NCBI RefSeq assembly: GCF_012317385.1
Contig: NZ_CP051144.1
Location: 434,001-498,000 of the forward strand
DNA from: Romboutsia sp. CE17
GTDB lineage: Bacteria > Bacillota > Clostridia > Peptostreptococcales > Peptostreptococcaceae
Direction: 5' to 3'
DNA: 64,000 nucleotides
In this document: positions 8,499 through 17,225 of the stretch, one piece after another
Numbering within the stretch: the first letter of the stretch is position 1
Layout: each line of letters begins with the position of its first letter
Made by a program: the position numbers and the translations under genes
Notes under the pieces: generated by a model
The model's input: only the letters and a program-made list of their open reading frames with translations
Told to the model about the DNA's origin: nothing
Database searches by the model: none

Positions 8499-9686
8499 AT
8501 GAAAATAAATATAGATGGTATAAGGGAAAAGAGCAATAATATAAAAGAATGGCTTATAGATGTCAGACGAGATTTACATAAAACACCTGAATTAGCAATG
8601 AGTGAATATGAGACTAAAGAAAAAATAAAGAAATATTTAAATGAAATTGGAATTAATTATAATGAGTTTAATGATAATTGTGGAATAGTAGCACATATAA
8701 TAAAGCCAAAATCAAAGTTAACTATAGCTATAAGAGCTGATATGGATGCGCTTCCAATAGAAGAAAAAAATAATATTTCATATAAATCTATAAATAAAGG
8801 TATTATGCATGCTTGTGGACATGATGCACATACGGCTATTTTATTGGGAGCATGTAAATTACTATATGAAATTAAAGATAAATTAAATATAAATATAAAA
8901 TTTATATTTCAGCCGGCAGAAGAGACCATAGGTGGAGCTAGATTTTTAATAAAAGAAAACTGTTTGGAAAATCCTAAGGTTGATTATATTTTTGGTCTTC
9001 ACGTACAGTCATATTTAAAAACATCTTTTATAGAATGTAGATATAATACTATAAATGCAAGTGCGAATAGTATAAAAATTAAGGTTAAAGGTAAAAAATC
9101 ACATGGAGCATATCCTGAAAAAGGTGTAGATGCATTGGTTGCATCTGCGCAAATTATAACAAGTTTACAAAGTATTATAAGTAGAGATTTATCACCTTCA
9201 AATTTAGCTGTGATTACATTAGGAAAAATAACTGGAGGAGAAGCTCAAAATATTATATGTGAAGACGTTGAAATAGAAGGTACTATAAGAGCAATAACTA
9301 TGAAAGATAGAGACTTTGTGATTAAGAGAGTTAAAGAAATAGTAGAAAATACAGCAAAAGCTTATCGTTGTGAAGGAATATTTGAAGTCGATGAAAATTG
9401 GTATCCCCCTGTAATTAATGATAAAGAATTGGTTAATGTAGTTAAAGAAAATGCAGAGAATTTATTAGGAAAAGATAATTTTATAATTAAAGAGTTACCA
9501 TCTATGGGAGGAGAAGATTTTTCTTTTTATACTCAAAGTTGTAAAGGTGTATTCTTTCATTTAGGTTGTGGAAATAAAGAAAAGAAAATTACAAGTCCAC
9601 TTCATACATCATATTTTGATATAGATGAAGATTGCTTAACTATAGGCGTAATGATGCATTTAATGAATGTTATGTATTTTAACTAA
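8499..9686 (+). CDS. M20-family amidohydrolase (N-acyl amino acid hydrolase type)
   Basis: Cytoplasmic di-metal peptidase/amidohydrolase of the M20D group, relatives of hippurate hydrolase, N-acyl-L-amino acid amidohydrolase and IAA-amino-acid hydrolase. Motifs seen: RRDLHKTPELAMSE at the N-terminus, RADMDALPI (about residues 80-88), the MHACGHDAHTA metal-binding motif (about 105-115), QPAEE (about 142-146), and GGEDFSFY near the C-terminus, which carries a family metal ligand. The 395-residue length is standard for the family. The substrate cannot be named. It is a single gene with its own terminator, shared with the convergent cotF-like gene. Confidence 0.9.
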   Translation: MKINIDGIREKSNNIKEWLIDVRRDLHKTPELAMSEYETKEKIKKYLNEIGINYNEFNDNCGIVAHIIKPKSKLTIAIRADMDALPIEEKNNISYKSINKGIMHACGHDAHTAILLGACKLLYEIKDKLNINIKFIFQPAEETIGGARFLIKENCLENPKVDYIFGLHVQSYLKTSFIECRYNTINASANSIKIKVKGKKSHGAYPEKGVDALVASAQIITSLQSIISRDLSPSNLAVITLGKITGGEAQNIICEDVEIEGTIRAITMKDRDFVIKRVKEIVENTAKAYRCEGIFEVDENWYPPVINDKELVNVVKENAENLLGKDNFIIKELPSMGGEDFSFYTQSCKGVFFHLGCGNKEKKITSPLHTSYFDIDEDCLTIGVMMHLMNVMYFN

Positions 9687-9730
9687 TAAAAAGCGAAGTT
9701 TAAATATAAACTTCGCTTTTTATTAGTTAA
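9680..9730. terminator. bidirectional terminator between M20 and Coat F genes
   Basis: A near-perfect hairpin with about 23 bp (9681-9702 paired with 9707-9728) and a 4-nt loop; its core is AAGCGAAGTTTA/TAAACTTCGCTT. The stop codon of the M20 gene lies inside the left arm. Confidence 0.9.
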
Positions 9731-9735
9731 TAGAA

Positions 9736-10239
9736 TTATTGAACGTTATACATTCCATGGCTATACATGTAATCAAATATTTTTTTGCCATGCTCTTGCT
9801 CTTCTTTTTGAATATGATTTAAGACATTTCTAATATTTTCATCTCTAAACTCAAAAATAGCGGTATTATATGTAGAAGAAACAAACTTCTCTGTTGATAA
9901 TAAATCGCTACAAAGAATTTTATCATCTTGATTATAAGACTGAATTTGAGGATTAGATTGGAACATATTTTTTTGCATATTAACACCTTGTTGAGCTTGA
10001 GTGTTTTGTTGAGATTGATTTTGACTTTGCTGACCACCAGTACTTGGAATTGTACCACTTAACAATTGATTTATACTGTTTAAATGTTGTTGTTCTTGTC
10101 CTGCTAATTCGTTAAAAAGTGATTTTAAGTTAGGGCAACTAGCTTTTTGTGCAGCTTGTTTATATTTGTTAACACAAAGTTCTTCTTGTTCTTTTTCGTC
10201 TTGAAGTAACATTCTTTCTTTAGTACTTAAATTTATCAT
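9736..10239 (-). CDS. spore coat protein, Coat F domain
   Basis: A 167-residue protein with two four-helix-type halves joined by a Gln/Asn-rich linker (about residues 66-92, rich in QQSQNQ). The N-terminal half (LSTKERMLLQDEKEQEE...) and the C-terminal half (ILCSDLLSTEKFVSSTYN, with EEQEHGKKIFDYM at the end) match the ferritin-like helical pattern of CotF relatives found in endospore coats. The frame opens at 10254, but that ATG overlaps the ribosome site. GGAGGTG at about 10247-10253 points to the ATG at 10239 (MINLSTKER). Expression during sporulation is likely from the family but is not shown by a visible sigma-E/K promoter. Confidence 0.85.
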   Translation of the reverse strand: MINLSTKERMLLQDEKEQEELCVNKYKQAAQKASCPNLKSLFNELAGQEQQHLNSINQLLSGTIPSTGGQQSQNQSQQNTQAQQGVNMQKNMFQSNPQIQSYNQDDKILCSDLLSTEKFVSSTYNTAIFEFRDENIRNVLNHIQKEEQEHGKKIFDYMYSHGMYNVQ

Positions 10240-10362
10240 TAAAAACACCTCCACTCTTATTTTGTATAAATATCTATATATTATTCTTAAATAAACATAG
10301 ATTTTAATATATTGTAAAAAATAAAAAGAAATATTAAATAAAGTTATTAAGGAGAAGTTGTC

Positions 10363-12024
10363 ATGAATAAAAGAAGTGTAAAAATAATACCCCTTGGAGG
10401 TTTAGGAGAAATTGGTAAAAATATAACTGCCATAGAGTACAATGATGAAATAATTGTTATAGATTGCGGAGTGTCTTTTCCTGATGAGCAGATGTATGGA
10501 GTTGATTTAGTAATACCGGAGATAAGCTATTTGATCGAGAGAAAAGAAAATGTAAAAGGATTATTTTTAACACATGGACATGAAGATCATATAGGTGCAA
10601 TTCCTTATATTATACAGCAACTAAATATGCCTATATATGCTACAAAATTAACTCTAGGATTAGTAAAGAGTAAACTAAAAGAACATAATCTTTTAGATAA
10701 AACTATATTAAATCCTGTGAATTCAGGCGATACAATAAAATTAAATGAAATTAGTGTAGAGTTTATAAGATCAACTCATAGTATAGCAGACTCATGTTCA
10801 TTAGCTATATTTACGCCTATGGGAACTATAATCCATACTGGAGATTTTAAAATAGATTATACTCCTATTGATGGTTTAGTAATGGATTTAAATAGATTTT
10901 CTACTCTTGGAAATGAAGGTGTATTATTACTTTTGGCAGATAGTACAAATGTAGAAAGAGAGGGTCATTCTATTTCTGAGAAAGTAATAGGTGAGACATT
11001 AAATAGGATATTTGCAAATAAAAAAGGAAGGATCATTGTAGCTACATTTGCTTCTAATATACACAGAATGCAACAAATAGCTAATGCATCAATAAAAGAA
11101 AATAGAAAAATAGCATTTAGTGGTAGAAGTATGGAGAATGTATCACAGGTAGCTATGGAGTTAGGATATCTTCATATACCTGAAGAATCAGTAATAAGTA
11201 TAGATGATATTAAGAATTATCCGAATGAAAATATAACTATAATTACTACTGGAAGTCAAGGTGAAGCAATGGCAGGTATTTCTAGAATTGCTCATGGTAC
11301 TCATAAAAAAATAGAGATAGATAAGGATGATTTATTTATAATATCAGCATCACCAATACCTGGAAATGATAAAATAATATCTAAAGTTATAAATCAATTA
11401 TTTAGACAAGGTGTAGATGTAATATATGAAGACTTAGAAGATATACATGTATCAGGACATGCATATAAAGAAGAATTAAAGTTAATTCATACTCTAGTAA
11501 AACCAAAGTATTTTATGCCTGTACATGGAGAGTATAGACATTTGAAGCATCATAGTGATTTGGCTATTAAATTAGGAATGGATCCTAAGAATGTTTTTAC
11601 ACTAGAAACCGGACAAGTCTTAGAAATATCAAAGGATGGTGCTAATTCAAGTCAAAAAGTTCATACGGGTGTTTTATATGTAGATGGTATTGGAGTTGGC
11701 GATGTAGGAAATATAGTTTTAAGGGATAGAAGATACTTAGCTAATGATGGAATGGTTATAATTGTTTTAGCAATAGATAGAGATACTTATGGAATAGTTG
11801 CAGGTCCAGATGTAATAACTAGGGGGTTTATTTATGCTAGAGAATCTGAAGATTTAATAAATGATATAAAAGAGATTTCAAAAATAGAAGTGGAAAAATG
11901 CTTAGAAGATAAAGTTTTAGAATGGCCAGTACTTAAAAATAGCGTAAAAAAATCAGTAGAAAACCATCTTTATCATAAAACAAAACGAAGACCAAGTGTA
12001 TTTCCTATTATAATGGAAGTATAA
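10363..12024 (+). CDS. rnj: ribonuclease J
   Basis: Metallo-beta-lactamase/beta-CASP ribonuclease with 5'-3' exonuclease and endonuclease activity, the main mRNA decay enzyme in Firmicutes lacking RNase E. Motifs: THGHEDHIG (about residues 72-80, zinc ligands), IRSTHSIADS (about 138-148), HTGDFKIDY (about 160-168), the beta-CASP segment with TGSQGE (about 300-305), and VHGEYRHLKHH (about 388-398). The C-terminal domain runs to residue 553, close to B. subtilis RNase J1. An AAGGAGAAG ribosome site precedes the ATG. No partner gene is adjacent, and no terminator is visible before the ABC transporter 75 nt downstream. Confidence 0.95.
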   Translation: MNKRSVKIIPLGGLGEIGKNITAIEYNDEIIVIDCGVSFPDEQMYGVDLVIPEISYLIERKENVKGLFLTHGHEDHIGAIPYIIQQLNMPIYATKLTLGLVKSKLKEHNLLDKTILNPVNSGDTIKLNEISVEFIRSTHSIADSCSLAIFTPMGTIIHTGDFKIDYTPIDGLVMDLNRFSTLGNEGVLLLLADSTNVEREGHSISEKVIGETLNRIFANKKGRIIVATFASNIHRMQQIANASIKENRKIAFSGRSMENVSQVAMELGYLHIPEESVISIDDIKNYPNENITIITTGSQGEAMAGISRIAHGTHKKIEIDKDDLFIISASPIPGNDKIISKVINQLFRQGVDVIYEDLEDIHVSGHAYKEELKLIHTLVKPKYFMPVHGEYRHLKHHSDLAIKLGMDPKNVFTLETGQVLEISKDGANSSQKVHTGVLYVDGIGVGDVGNIVLRDRRYLANDGMVIIVLAIDRDTYGIVAGPDVITRGFIYARESEDLINDIKEISKIEVEKCLEDKVLEWPVLKNSVKKSVENHLYHKTKRRPSVFPIIMEV

Positions 12025-12098
12025 AATATAATGATTTTAAATAAAACACTATGTTATAATAAAGGTTATAAACTTTAGTAGAATAGAGGGGAGTTTAA

Positions 12099-12803
12099 TT
12101 GAGTAAATATATCGAATTTAAGAATGTAAAGAAAATCTATAAAATGGGGGAAGTTGAAATAGAAGCCCTTAGTGGAGTAGAATTTTCAGTTAATAAAGGT
12201 GAATTTGTAGTAGTAGCAGGAGCTAGTGGAGCTGGAAAGAGTACTATACTAAATATACTAGGAGGTATGGATAGTCCATCTAGCGGAGAAGTAATAGTAG
12301 ATAATAGAAAAATTAACAATTATTCAAATAAAGAGTTAATAACATACAGAAGGTATGATATAGGATTTGTATTTCAATTCTATAATTTAGTTCAAAATTT
12401 AACTGCTAGAGAAAATGTAGAATTAGCTACTCAAATATCTAAAAACCCTTTAGATATAGATGAGATTATGGATGCAGTAGGTCTTTCTCATAGGAAAAAT
12501 AATTTTCCAGCACAGCTTTCTGGAGGAGAACAACAAAGAGTATCTATAGCAAGAGCTTTGGCTAAAAATCCAAAACTATTGCTGTGTGATGAACCTACGG
12601 GTGCATTAGATTACAATACAGGTAAATCAATATTAAAGCTTTTACAGGATACGTGTAGAAATATGGGTATGACAGTTATAATAATAACTCATAACCTAGC
12701 ATTAACACCTATGGGAGATAAAGTTATAGAAGTAAAGAATGGAAAAATACAACGAGTTACTATAAATGATAATCCTACTCCAGTGGAAAGGATTGAGTGG
12801 TAG
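12099..12803 (+). CDS. ABC transporter ATP-binding protein (MacB/LolD type)
   Basis: Nucleotide-binding subunit of 234 residues. Walker [10 protein letters not shown] (about 41-49), Q-loop in FVFQFYNL, signature LSGGEQQR (about 140-147), Walker [13 protein letters not shown] (about 158-169) and an H-loop in ITHN are all present. The EPTGALD form is typical of the MacB/LolD/FtsE group that works with FtsX-like permeases, and such a permease follows directly. The start is TTG with GAGGGGAG upstream. In the family these transporters act as mechanotransmitters or in peptide/antibiotic extrusion; the substrate here is unknown. Confidence 0.93.
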   Translation: MSKYIEFKNVKKIYKMGEVEIEALSGVEFSVNKGEFVVVAGASGAGKSTILNILGGMDSPSSGEVIVDNRKINNYSNKELITYRRYDIGFVFQFYNLVQNLTARENVELATQISKNPLDIDEIMDAVGLSHRKNNFPAQLSGGEQQRVSIARALAKNPKLLLCDEPTGALDYNTGKSILKLLQDTCRNMGMTVIIITHNLALTPMGDKVIEVKNGKIQRVTINDNPTPVERIEW

Positions 12804-12805
12804 TA

Positions 12806-15800
12806 ATGAAAAGTGCTTTAAATAAAGATATCATAAGAGATATAAAAAAATCTAAAGGAAGATTCTTATCTATATTATTTATAGTAGCTTTAGGAGTTGC
12901 ATTTTTTACAGGGATAAAAGCATCTCCTATAGTAATGAAATATACCGCGGATAAATACTACGATGATTATAATTTAATGGACATTAGGGTGCTTTCGACA
13001 CTTGGATTAACAGATTCAGATGTCGAAGAAATAAAAAAAATAGATGGAGTTAAAGGTGTATTTCCCACTTATTCAATGGATGTTTTGACAAACTATAATT
13101 CTATTGAAAGTGTTTTAAAAGTGCACGCATTAGATTTACAAAGGATAAAAAATAATGATGAAAATTATATAAATCAAGTAAAATTAGTTGAAGGAAGATT
13201 ACCAGAAAAATCAGGAGAGTGCGTATTAGAGAAGGAGAAAATTAAAAGCTTAGATATAAAAATTGGAGAAAAAATAAAACTTACTTCTGGAACAGAAGAT
13301 GACCTTAGTAATAATCTTAAGACTACTGAATATGAAGTGGTAGGCTATATAGAGACTCCGTATTATTTATCGTATGAAAAAGGTAGTAGTTCTATAGGCG
13401 GTGGAACTGTAAATGGAATTATAATGATACCTCAAGATGATTTTAATTTGGAAGCTTATACAGAATTATTTTTGACAGTTGATAATGCAAAAGAAATTAA
13501 TTCTTATAGTGATGAATACTTTGATTTAATAGATGATGTAACTAAAAAAATAGAAGATATATCAGGTTTAAGAATAGAAGCTAGGTATAATGAAGTTGTT
13601 GAAGAAGCAACAAATAAGTTAAATGAAAGTAAATCTGAATTCGAGAGTAAGAAAAAAGAAGTAAATGATAAGCTAAAGGAAGCACAAGAAGAAATCGATA
13701 AATATAAAAAACAAATAGAAGATGGTGAAACTGAGTTAAATAATAAGAAGTCTCAGGTATATAATCAAATAGAAAATGGTAAAAAGGAGCTTCTAGAAGC
13801 GGAAGAATTATTAAAACAAGGTGAAAAGGATTATGAATCTGGGTTAACTGAATTTAATAATAATAAAAAATTAGCTGAAGTTGAGTTTGAAAAAGCAGAA
13901 GAATCCTTAAACAATGCTGATTCACAAATTAATGAATTGCAAAGTAAAATCTCTTTAATAGAAGAAACCTTAAAAAATGATGATTTAACTGACGAAGAAA
14001 AAATAGAACTACAGGCAACGTTAGGACAAAATAAATACATATTAAATTTAGCTATAAGTGAATATGAAAAAGGAATAAGCGAATTAAATTCAAAAAAGTC
14101 TGAGCTTAAGAAAGCCGAAGATTCTTTATCACAAGCGAAGTCTGAATTAGATAGCAACAAAATAAAAATAGAAAAAGAAAAAAGTAACCTATATGAAAAA
14201 GAAGCACAGGCTAATAATGAATTTGAAAAAGCTGAAAAACAATTATTAAGTTCAAAGTCAAAGATAAAAAATTCAGAAATTGAATTGGAAGATTATAAGG
14301 TAAAATCTAATGATGAATTTAAAAAAGCTGAGAAAAAAATAAAAGATGCAGAAGATGAAATATCTAAAATAGAAAGCTCTGAGTGGTATGTATTAGATAG
14401 AAATAGCCATTATTCTTATGTAGATTATGGTGGATGTGCAGACAGTATAGATGCTTTAGCTAAGGTATTCCCAGTATTTTTCTTCTTAGTAGCTGCTTTA
14501 GTATGTTTGACTACAATGACTAGAATGGTAGATGAGCAAAGAATAAATATAGGAACACTTAAAGCACTTGGATATACTACTAGTAAAATTGCAAAAAAAT
14601 ATATTCTTTATGCGTTGAGTGCAACAATACTAGGGTGTGTCTTAGGATTAGCAATTGGATTTACAGTATTCCCTGTGGTTATATTCAATTCATATGGGAT
14701 GATGTATACATTACCAAAAATGAGTTTTTTATTTGACTATAAAATAGCAATAGGAATAAGTTTAATATCAATAGCTGTAACAACATTATCGGCGTATTTT
14801 GCATGTAATAAGGAATTAAAAGAAACACCATCTATGTTAATGAGACCAAAAGCTCCTAAAGAAGGAAAAAGAATACTTTTAGAAAGAATTCCTTTTATAT
14901 GGAATAAAATAGGATTCATAGGTAAAGTTACAATAAGAAATATATTTAGATATAAAAAGAGATTCTTAATGACCGTACTTGGAATAGCAGGTTCAACAGC
15001 CTTAATAGTAACTGGATTTGGGATACAGGACTCTATAGAAATTATTGTAGATGATCAATATGGAAGCTTATTTAAATATGATATGATGGCAACTATTGAT
15101 AATAATGCAAATACAAGTGAAATAAATAGTTTAGAAGAAGTATTAAATAAAGATAAAAGAATATCACAATATCAATTTGCTAATAACCAAAATGGAAAAA
15201 TATACAATGATGGAAAAAGCAAAGAAATAACTTTAACTATACCAAAAGATATTAATGAAATAGATAAATTTATATATTTGAGAGAAAGAAAATCTAAAAA
15301 GCATATAGATTTATATGATAAAGGAATAGTATTAACTGAAAAGGCCGCTAGAGACCTTAATATTAGCGTTGGAGATGAAATTGAAATAGCTAACTCTAAT
15401 GACAAAAAAGCGAAAGTTACAGTAATTGGAATTACAGAAAATTATATATCACATTATGTATATATGTCTGAAGGCCTATATAAAAAGTTATATAATAGAG
15501 ATGTAGATTATAATAGAGTTCTAGGTATATTAAGTAATGATGATGAAGAAATAGAAAACTCTTTATCTAAAGATCTTATAGAAAACAATATTGTAACAGG
15601 TGTAAGTTTTAATAGTGGAATAAAAGAAAACTTTACGAGTACAATAGAGAACTTAAATTATGTTGTTTTAATTATGATAGCTTCAGCAGGGTCATTAGCA
15701 TTTGTAGTATTATATAATTTAACAAATGTTAATATATCTGAGAGGATAAGAGAAATAGCAACTATAAAAGTTTTAGGATTTTATGATAATGAAGTATCAT

Positions 15801-16054
15801 CATATATATATAGAGAAAATATAATACTAACAATAATAGGTGCAATTGTTGGATTAGGGCTAGGCCGTATATTACATCAATTTATTATGGTTACAGTTGA
15901 GGTAGAGTCTACTATGTTTGGTAGAGTGATATCTACAAGTAGTTATATAATAGCAGCTATACTAACAATAATATTAGGTATAATAGTTAACTTATCTATG
16001 TACTATAAATTAAAAAATGTTCAAATGGTAGAATCTTTAAAATCTGTTGATTAA
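12806..16054 (+). CDS. FtsX/MacB-type ABC permease with long extracytoplasmic coiled coil
   Basis: Permease of 1,082 residues. One transmembrane helix (about 19-38) is followed by a MacB-like extracytoplasmic domain and then a very long Glu/Lys-rich coiled coil (about 262-525, including repeated KKAEDSL/FEKAEK-like heptads). Three helices follow (about 550-680), then a second FtsX-type half with one helix near 720, an external domain and three C-terminal helices. The frame opens at 12797 (GTG), but the ATG at 12806, 2 nt after the ATPase stop, is the natural start. It forms a two-gene unit with the ATPase. Large DUF214/FtsX permeases with such a coil are found in Firmicutes; what they move or sense is not established. 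Confidence 0.9.
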   Translation: MKSALNKDIIRDIKKSKGRFLSILFIVALGVAFFTGIKASPIVMKYTADKYYDDYNLMDIRVLSTLGLTDSDVEEIKKIDGVKGVFPTYSMDVLTNYNSIESVLKVHALDLQRIKNNDENYINQVKLVEGRLPEKSGECVLEKEKIKSLDIKIGEKIKLTSGTEDDLSNNLKTTEYEVVGYIETPYYLSYEKGSSSIGGGTVNGIIMIPQDDFNLEAYTELFLTVDNAKEINSYSDEYFDLIDDVTKKIEDISGLRIEARYNEVVEEATNKLNESKSEFESKKKEVNDKLKEAQEEIDKYKKQIEDGETELNNKKSQVYNQIENGKKELLEAEELLKQGEKDYESGLTEFNNNKKLAEVEFEKAEESLNNADSQINELQSKISLIEETLKNDDLTDEEKIELQATLGQNKYILNLAISEYEKGISELNSKKSELKKAEDSLSQAKSELDSNKIKIEKEKSNLYEKEAQANNEFEKAEKQLLSSKSKIKNSEIELEDYKVKSNDEFKKAEKKIKDAEDEISKIESSEWYVLDRNSHYSYVDYGGCADSIDALAKVFPVFFFLVAALVCLTTMTRMVDEQRINIGTLKALGYTTSKIAKKYILYALSATILGCVLGLAIGFTVFPVVIFNSYGMMYTLPKMSFLFDYKIAIGISLISIAVTTLSAYFACNKELKETPSMLMRPKAPKEGKRILLERIPFIWNKIGFIGKVTIRNIFRYKKRFLMTVLGIAGSTALIVTGFGIQDSIEIIVDDQYGSLFKYDMMATIDNNANTSEINSLEEVLNKDKRISQYQFANNQNGKIYNDGKSKEITLTIPKDINEIDKFIYLRERKSKKHIDLYDKGIVLTEKAARDLNISVGDEIEIANSNDKKAKVTVIGITENYISHYVYMSEGLYKKLYNRDVDYNRVLGILSNDDEEIENSLSKDLIENNIVTGVSFNSGIKENFTSTIENLNYVVLIMIASAGSLAFVVLYNLTNVNISERIREIATIKVLGFYDNEVSSYIYRENIILTIIGAIVGLGLGRILHQFIMVTVEVESTMFGRVISTSSYIIAAILTIILGIIVNLSMYYKLKNVQMVESLKSVD

Positions 16055-16147
16055 AAACAAAAAAGTAATGTCAAAAAACCAAGTTGTCTCATAGTATAAG
16101 CTAGGAAGTTAAAAAAATACTTCAAAAAAATTTAGGGGGGCAACACA

Positions 16148-16342
16148 ATGTTAGACAGATTTTTTGGTGAAGGTGGATTCTTTGGAGGCTGTGGATGGTG
16201 GATAATAGTATTATTCTTCTTATTCTTAGCATTCCAAGATGTATGGGCAGACTTTGATATATGTGCTTGGATACCATTCTTAATATTATTATTAATAGTT
16301 TGTGGAATGGGAGATTGTTTTGACGATGGCTGTGGCTGCTAA
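16148..16342 (+). CDS. tiny Gly/Cys/Trp-rich membrane protein (64 aa)
   Basis: I do not recognise a named family. The product starts with a Gly/Phe-rich segment (FFGEGGFFGGCGWW), then two hydrophobic helices (about residues 18-31 and 40-53) separated by an acidic loop (DVWADFDICAW). It ends in a Cys/Asp-rich tail (GDCFDDGCGC). There are six cysteines in 64 residues. A strong AGGGGGG site lies 7-8 nt before the ATG and a clear terminator follows, so it is very probably expressed. Small Gly/Cys-rich hydrophobic proteins of this style are often spore-associated in clostridia, but that is inference. Confidence 0.68.
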   Translation: MLDRFFGEGGFFGGCGWWIIVLFFLFLAFQDVWADFDICAWIPFLILLLIVCGMGDCFDDGCGC

Positions 16343-16359
16343 TTAATATTATGTATTAT

Positions 16360-16394
16360 AAAAGCGCTGATAAATTCAGCGCTTATTTATTTTT
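16360..16394 (+). terminator. terminator after the 64-aa protein gene
   Basis: AAGCGCTGA (16362-16370) pairs with TCAGCGCTT (16376-16384), with a 5-nt loop and T-rich sequence after it. Confidence 0.85.
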
Positions 16395-16535
16395 AAGATA
16401 AAACTAAATAAAACATAGTTTTAAGAATTACACTAGTAAACTTATAAAAATACTAGCATACTTAAAGCTTGAAGAAGAGTTAAAACAATAATATAATTTA
16501 ATATATAATAAATAATTTATAAGGAGGGGTAATAT

Positions 16536-17006
16536 ATGATATATGGAAATTTAAATAATGATAAAGTATTAATAGAATTTTTACCAGAAGCATTACAAAA
16601 AGGTATTGCTTTTTTGAAAGAAATGGATTTATTAAACTGTAAAGCTGGAGAATATGAAATACAAGGTAGGGAAATATATGCTAATGTAATAGATACACAA
16701 ACTAAAAGTAAGGAAGAAATAAGACCGGAAGTTCATAGAAAATACATAGATATACAATGTTTATGTAAGGGGAGTGAACTAATAGGATATGCACAGGATT
16801 CTGATAAAAATATAGTGGGAGAAGAATTATTAGATAAAGATGTTATATTCTATTCAAAGGTAGAAAATGAATCAGAGCTAGTATTAGCTCCAAATGATTA
16901 TGTAATATTATTTCCAGAAGATGTTCATAGACCTGCATATACAAATGGCAAAAGTGAAGATATAAGAAAAGTTGTAGTTAAAATTAGTGTTGATCTAATT
17001 AAATAA
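16536..17006 (+). CDS. YhcH/YjgK/YiaL (DUF386) family protein
   Basis: Cupin-like protein of 156 residues, close to the family's usual 150. Characteristic segments are RPEVHRKYIDIQC (about residues 66-78) and FPEDVHRPAY (about 127-136), whose Glu and His residues form the family's metal site. Members are linked to sialic acid, N-glycolylneuraminate or other sugar catabolism (YhcH beside nan genes, EbgC beside ebgA). No sugar-catabolic gene is adjacent here, so the substrate is open. AAGGAGGGG lies just before the ATG, and a terminator follows. Confidence 0.88.
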   Translation: MIYGNLNNDKVLIEFLPEALQKGIAFLKEMDLLNCKAGEYEIQGREIYANVIDTQTKSKEEIRPEVHRKYIDIQCLCKGSELIGYAQDSDKNIVGEELLDKDVIFYSKVENESELVLAPNDYVILFPEDVHRPAYTNGKSEDIRKVVVKISVDLIK

Positions 17007-17007
17007 T

Positions 17008-17047
17008 ATAAAACCTGTACAAGCATAAGCTTAGTACAGGTTTTATT
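17008..17047 (+). terminator. terminator after the YhcH-family gene
   Basis: TAAAACCTGTAC (17009-17020) and GTACAGGTTTTA (17034-17045) are perfect complements. The loop contains a further AAGC/GCTT pairing. Confidence 0.85.
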
Positions 17048-17083
17048 ATGTATGAAAATCAAAAATAATGAGTAAAAATCATC

Positions 17084-17112
17084 TTGAAAAATTTTGTCTT
17101 AAATTGTATAAT
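17084..17112 (+). promoter_or_regulatory. sigma-A-type promoter for the DUF1846 gene
   Basis: TTGAAA at 17084-17089, a 17-nt spacer and TATAAT at 17107-17112. The inferred transcript would have a leader of about 105 nt that includes the repeat at 17149-17214. Confidence 0.65.
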
Positions 17113-17148
17113 ATAAACTTAGTTGAAAGATAAAACACAAATTTTTCA

Positions 17149-17214
17149 ATAAAATACAAATAAAAATATATATAAAGAAACGGTTATCAATTAAGAGAAA
17201 AATTAAATATTTAG
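17149..17214 (+). repeat. copy 1 of a split direct repeat (5' leader of DUF1846 gene)
   Basis: It shares three blocks in the same order with 18786-18852: an identical 22-nt block starting ATAAAATACAAATAAAAATA, then CGGTTATCAAT (11 nt), then TAAATATTTAGT. Between the blocks the two copies differ in length by a few bases. It lies immediately before the DUF1846 ribosome site. Confidence 0.75.
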
Positions 17215-17225
17215 TGAGGTGTAAA

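Noticed and set aside
9819-10058. Second minus-strand frame overlapping the Coat F gene
   Set aside because: Lies in another frame of the same strand, within the Coat F reading frame, without a start signal of its own; explained by the Gln-rich linker composition.
13831-14160. Minus-strand open frame of 109 codons opposite the ABC permease coiled coil
   Set aside because: The repetitive Glu/Lys coding region gives a long stop-free complementary strand; no ribosome site or family match.
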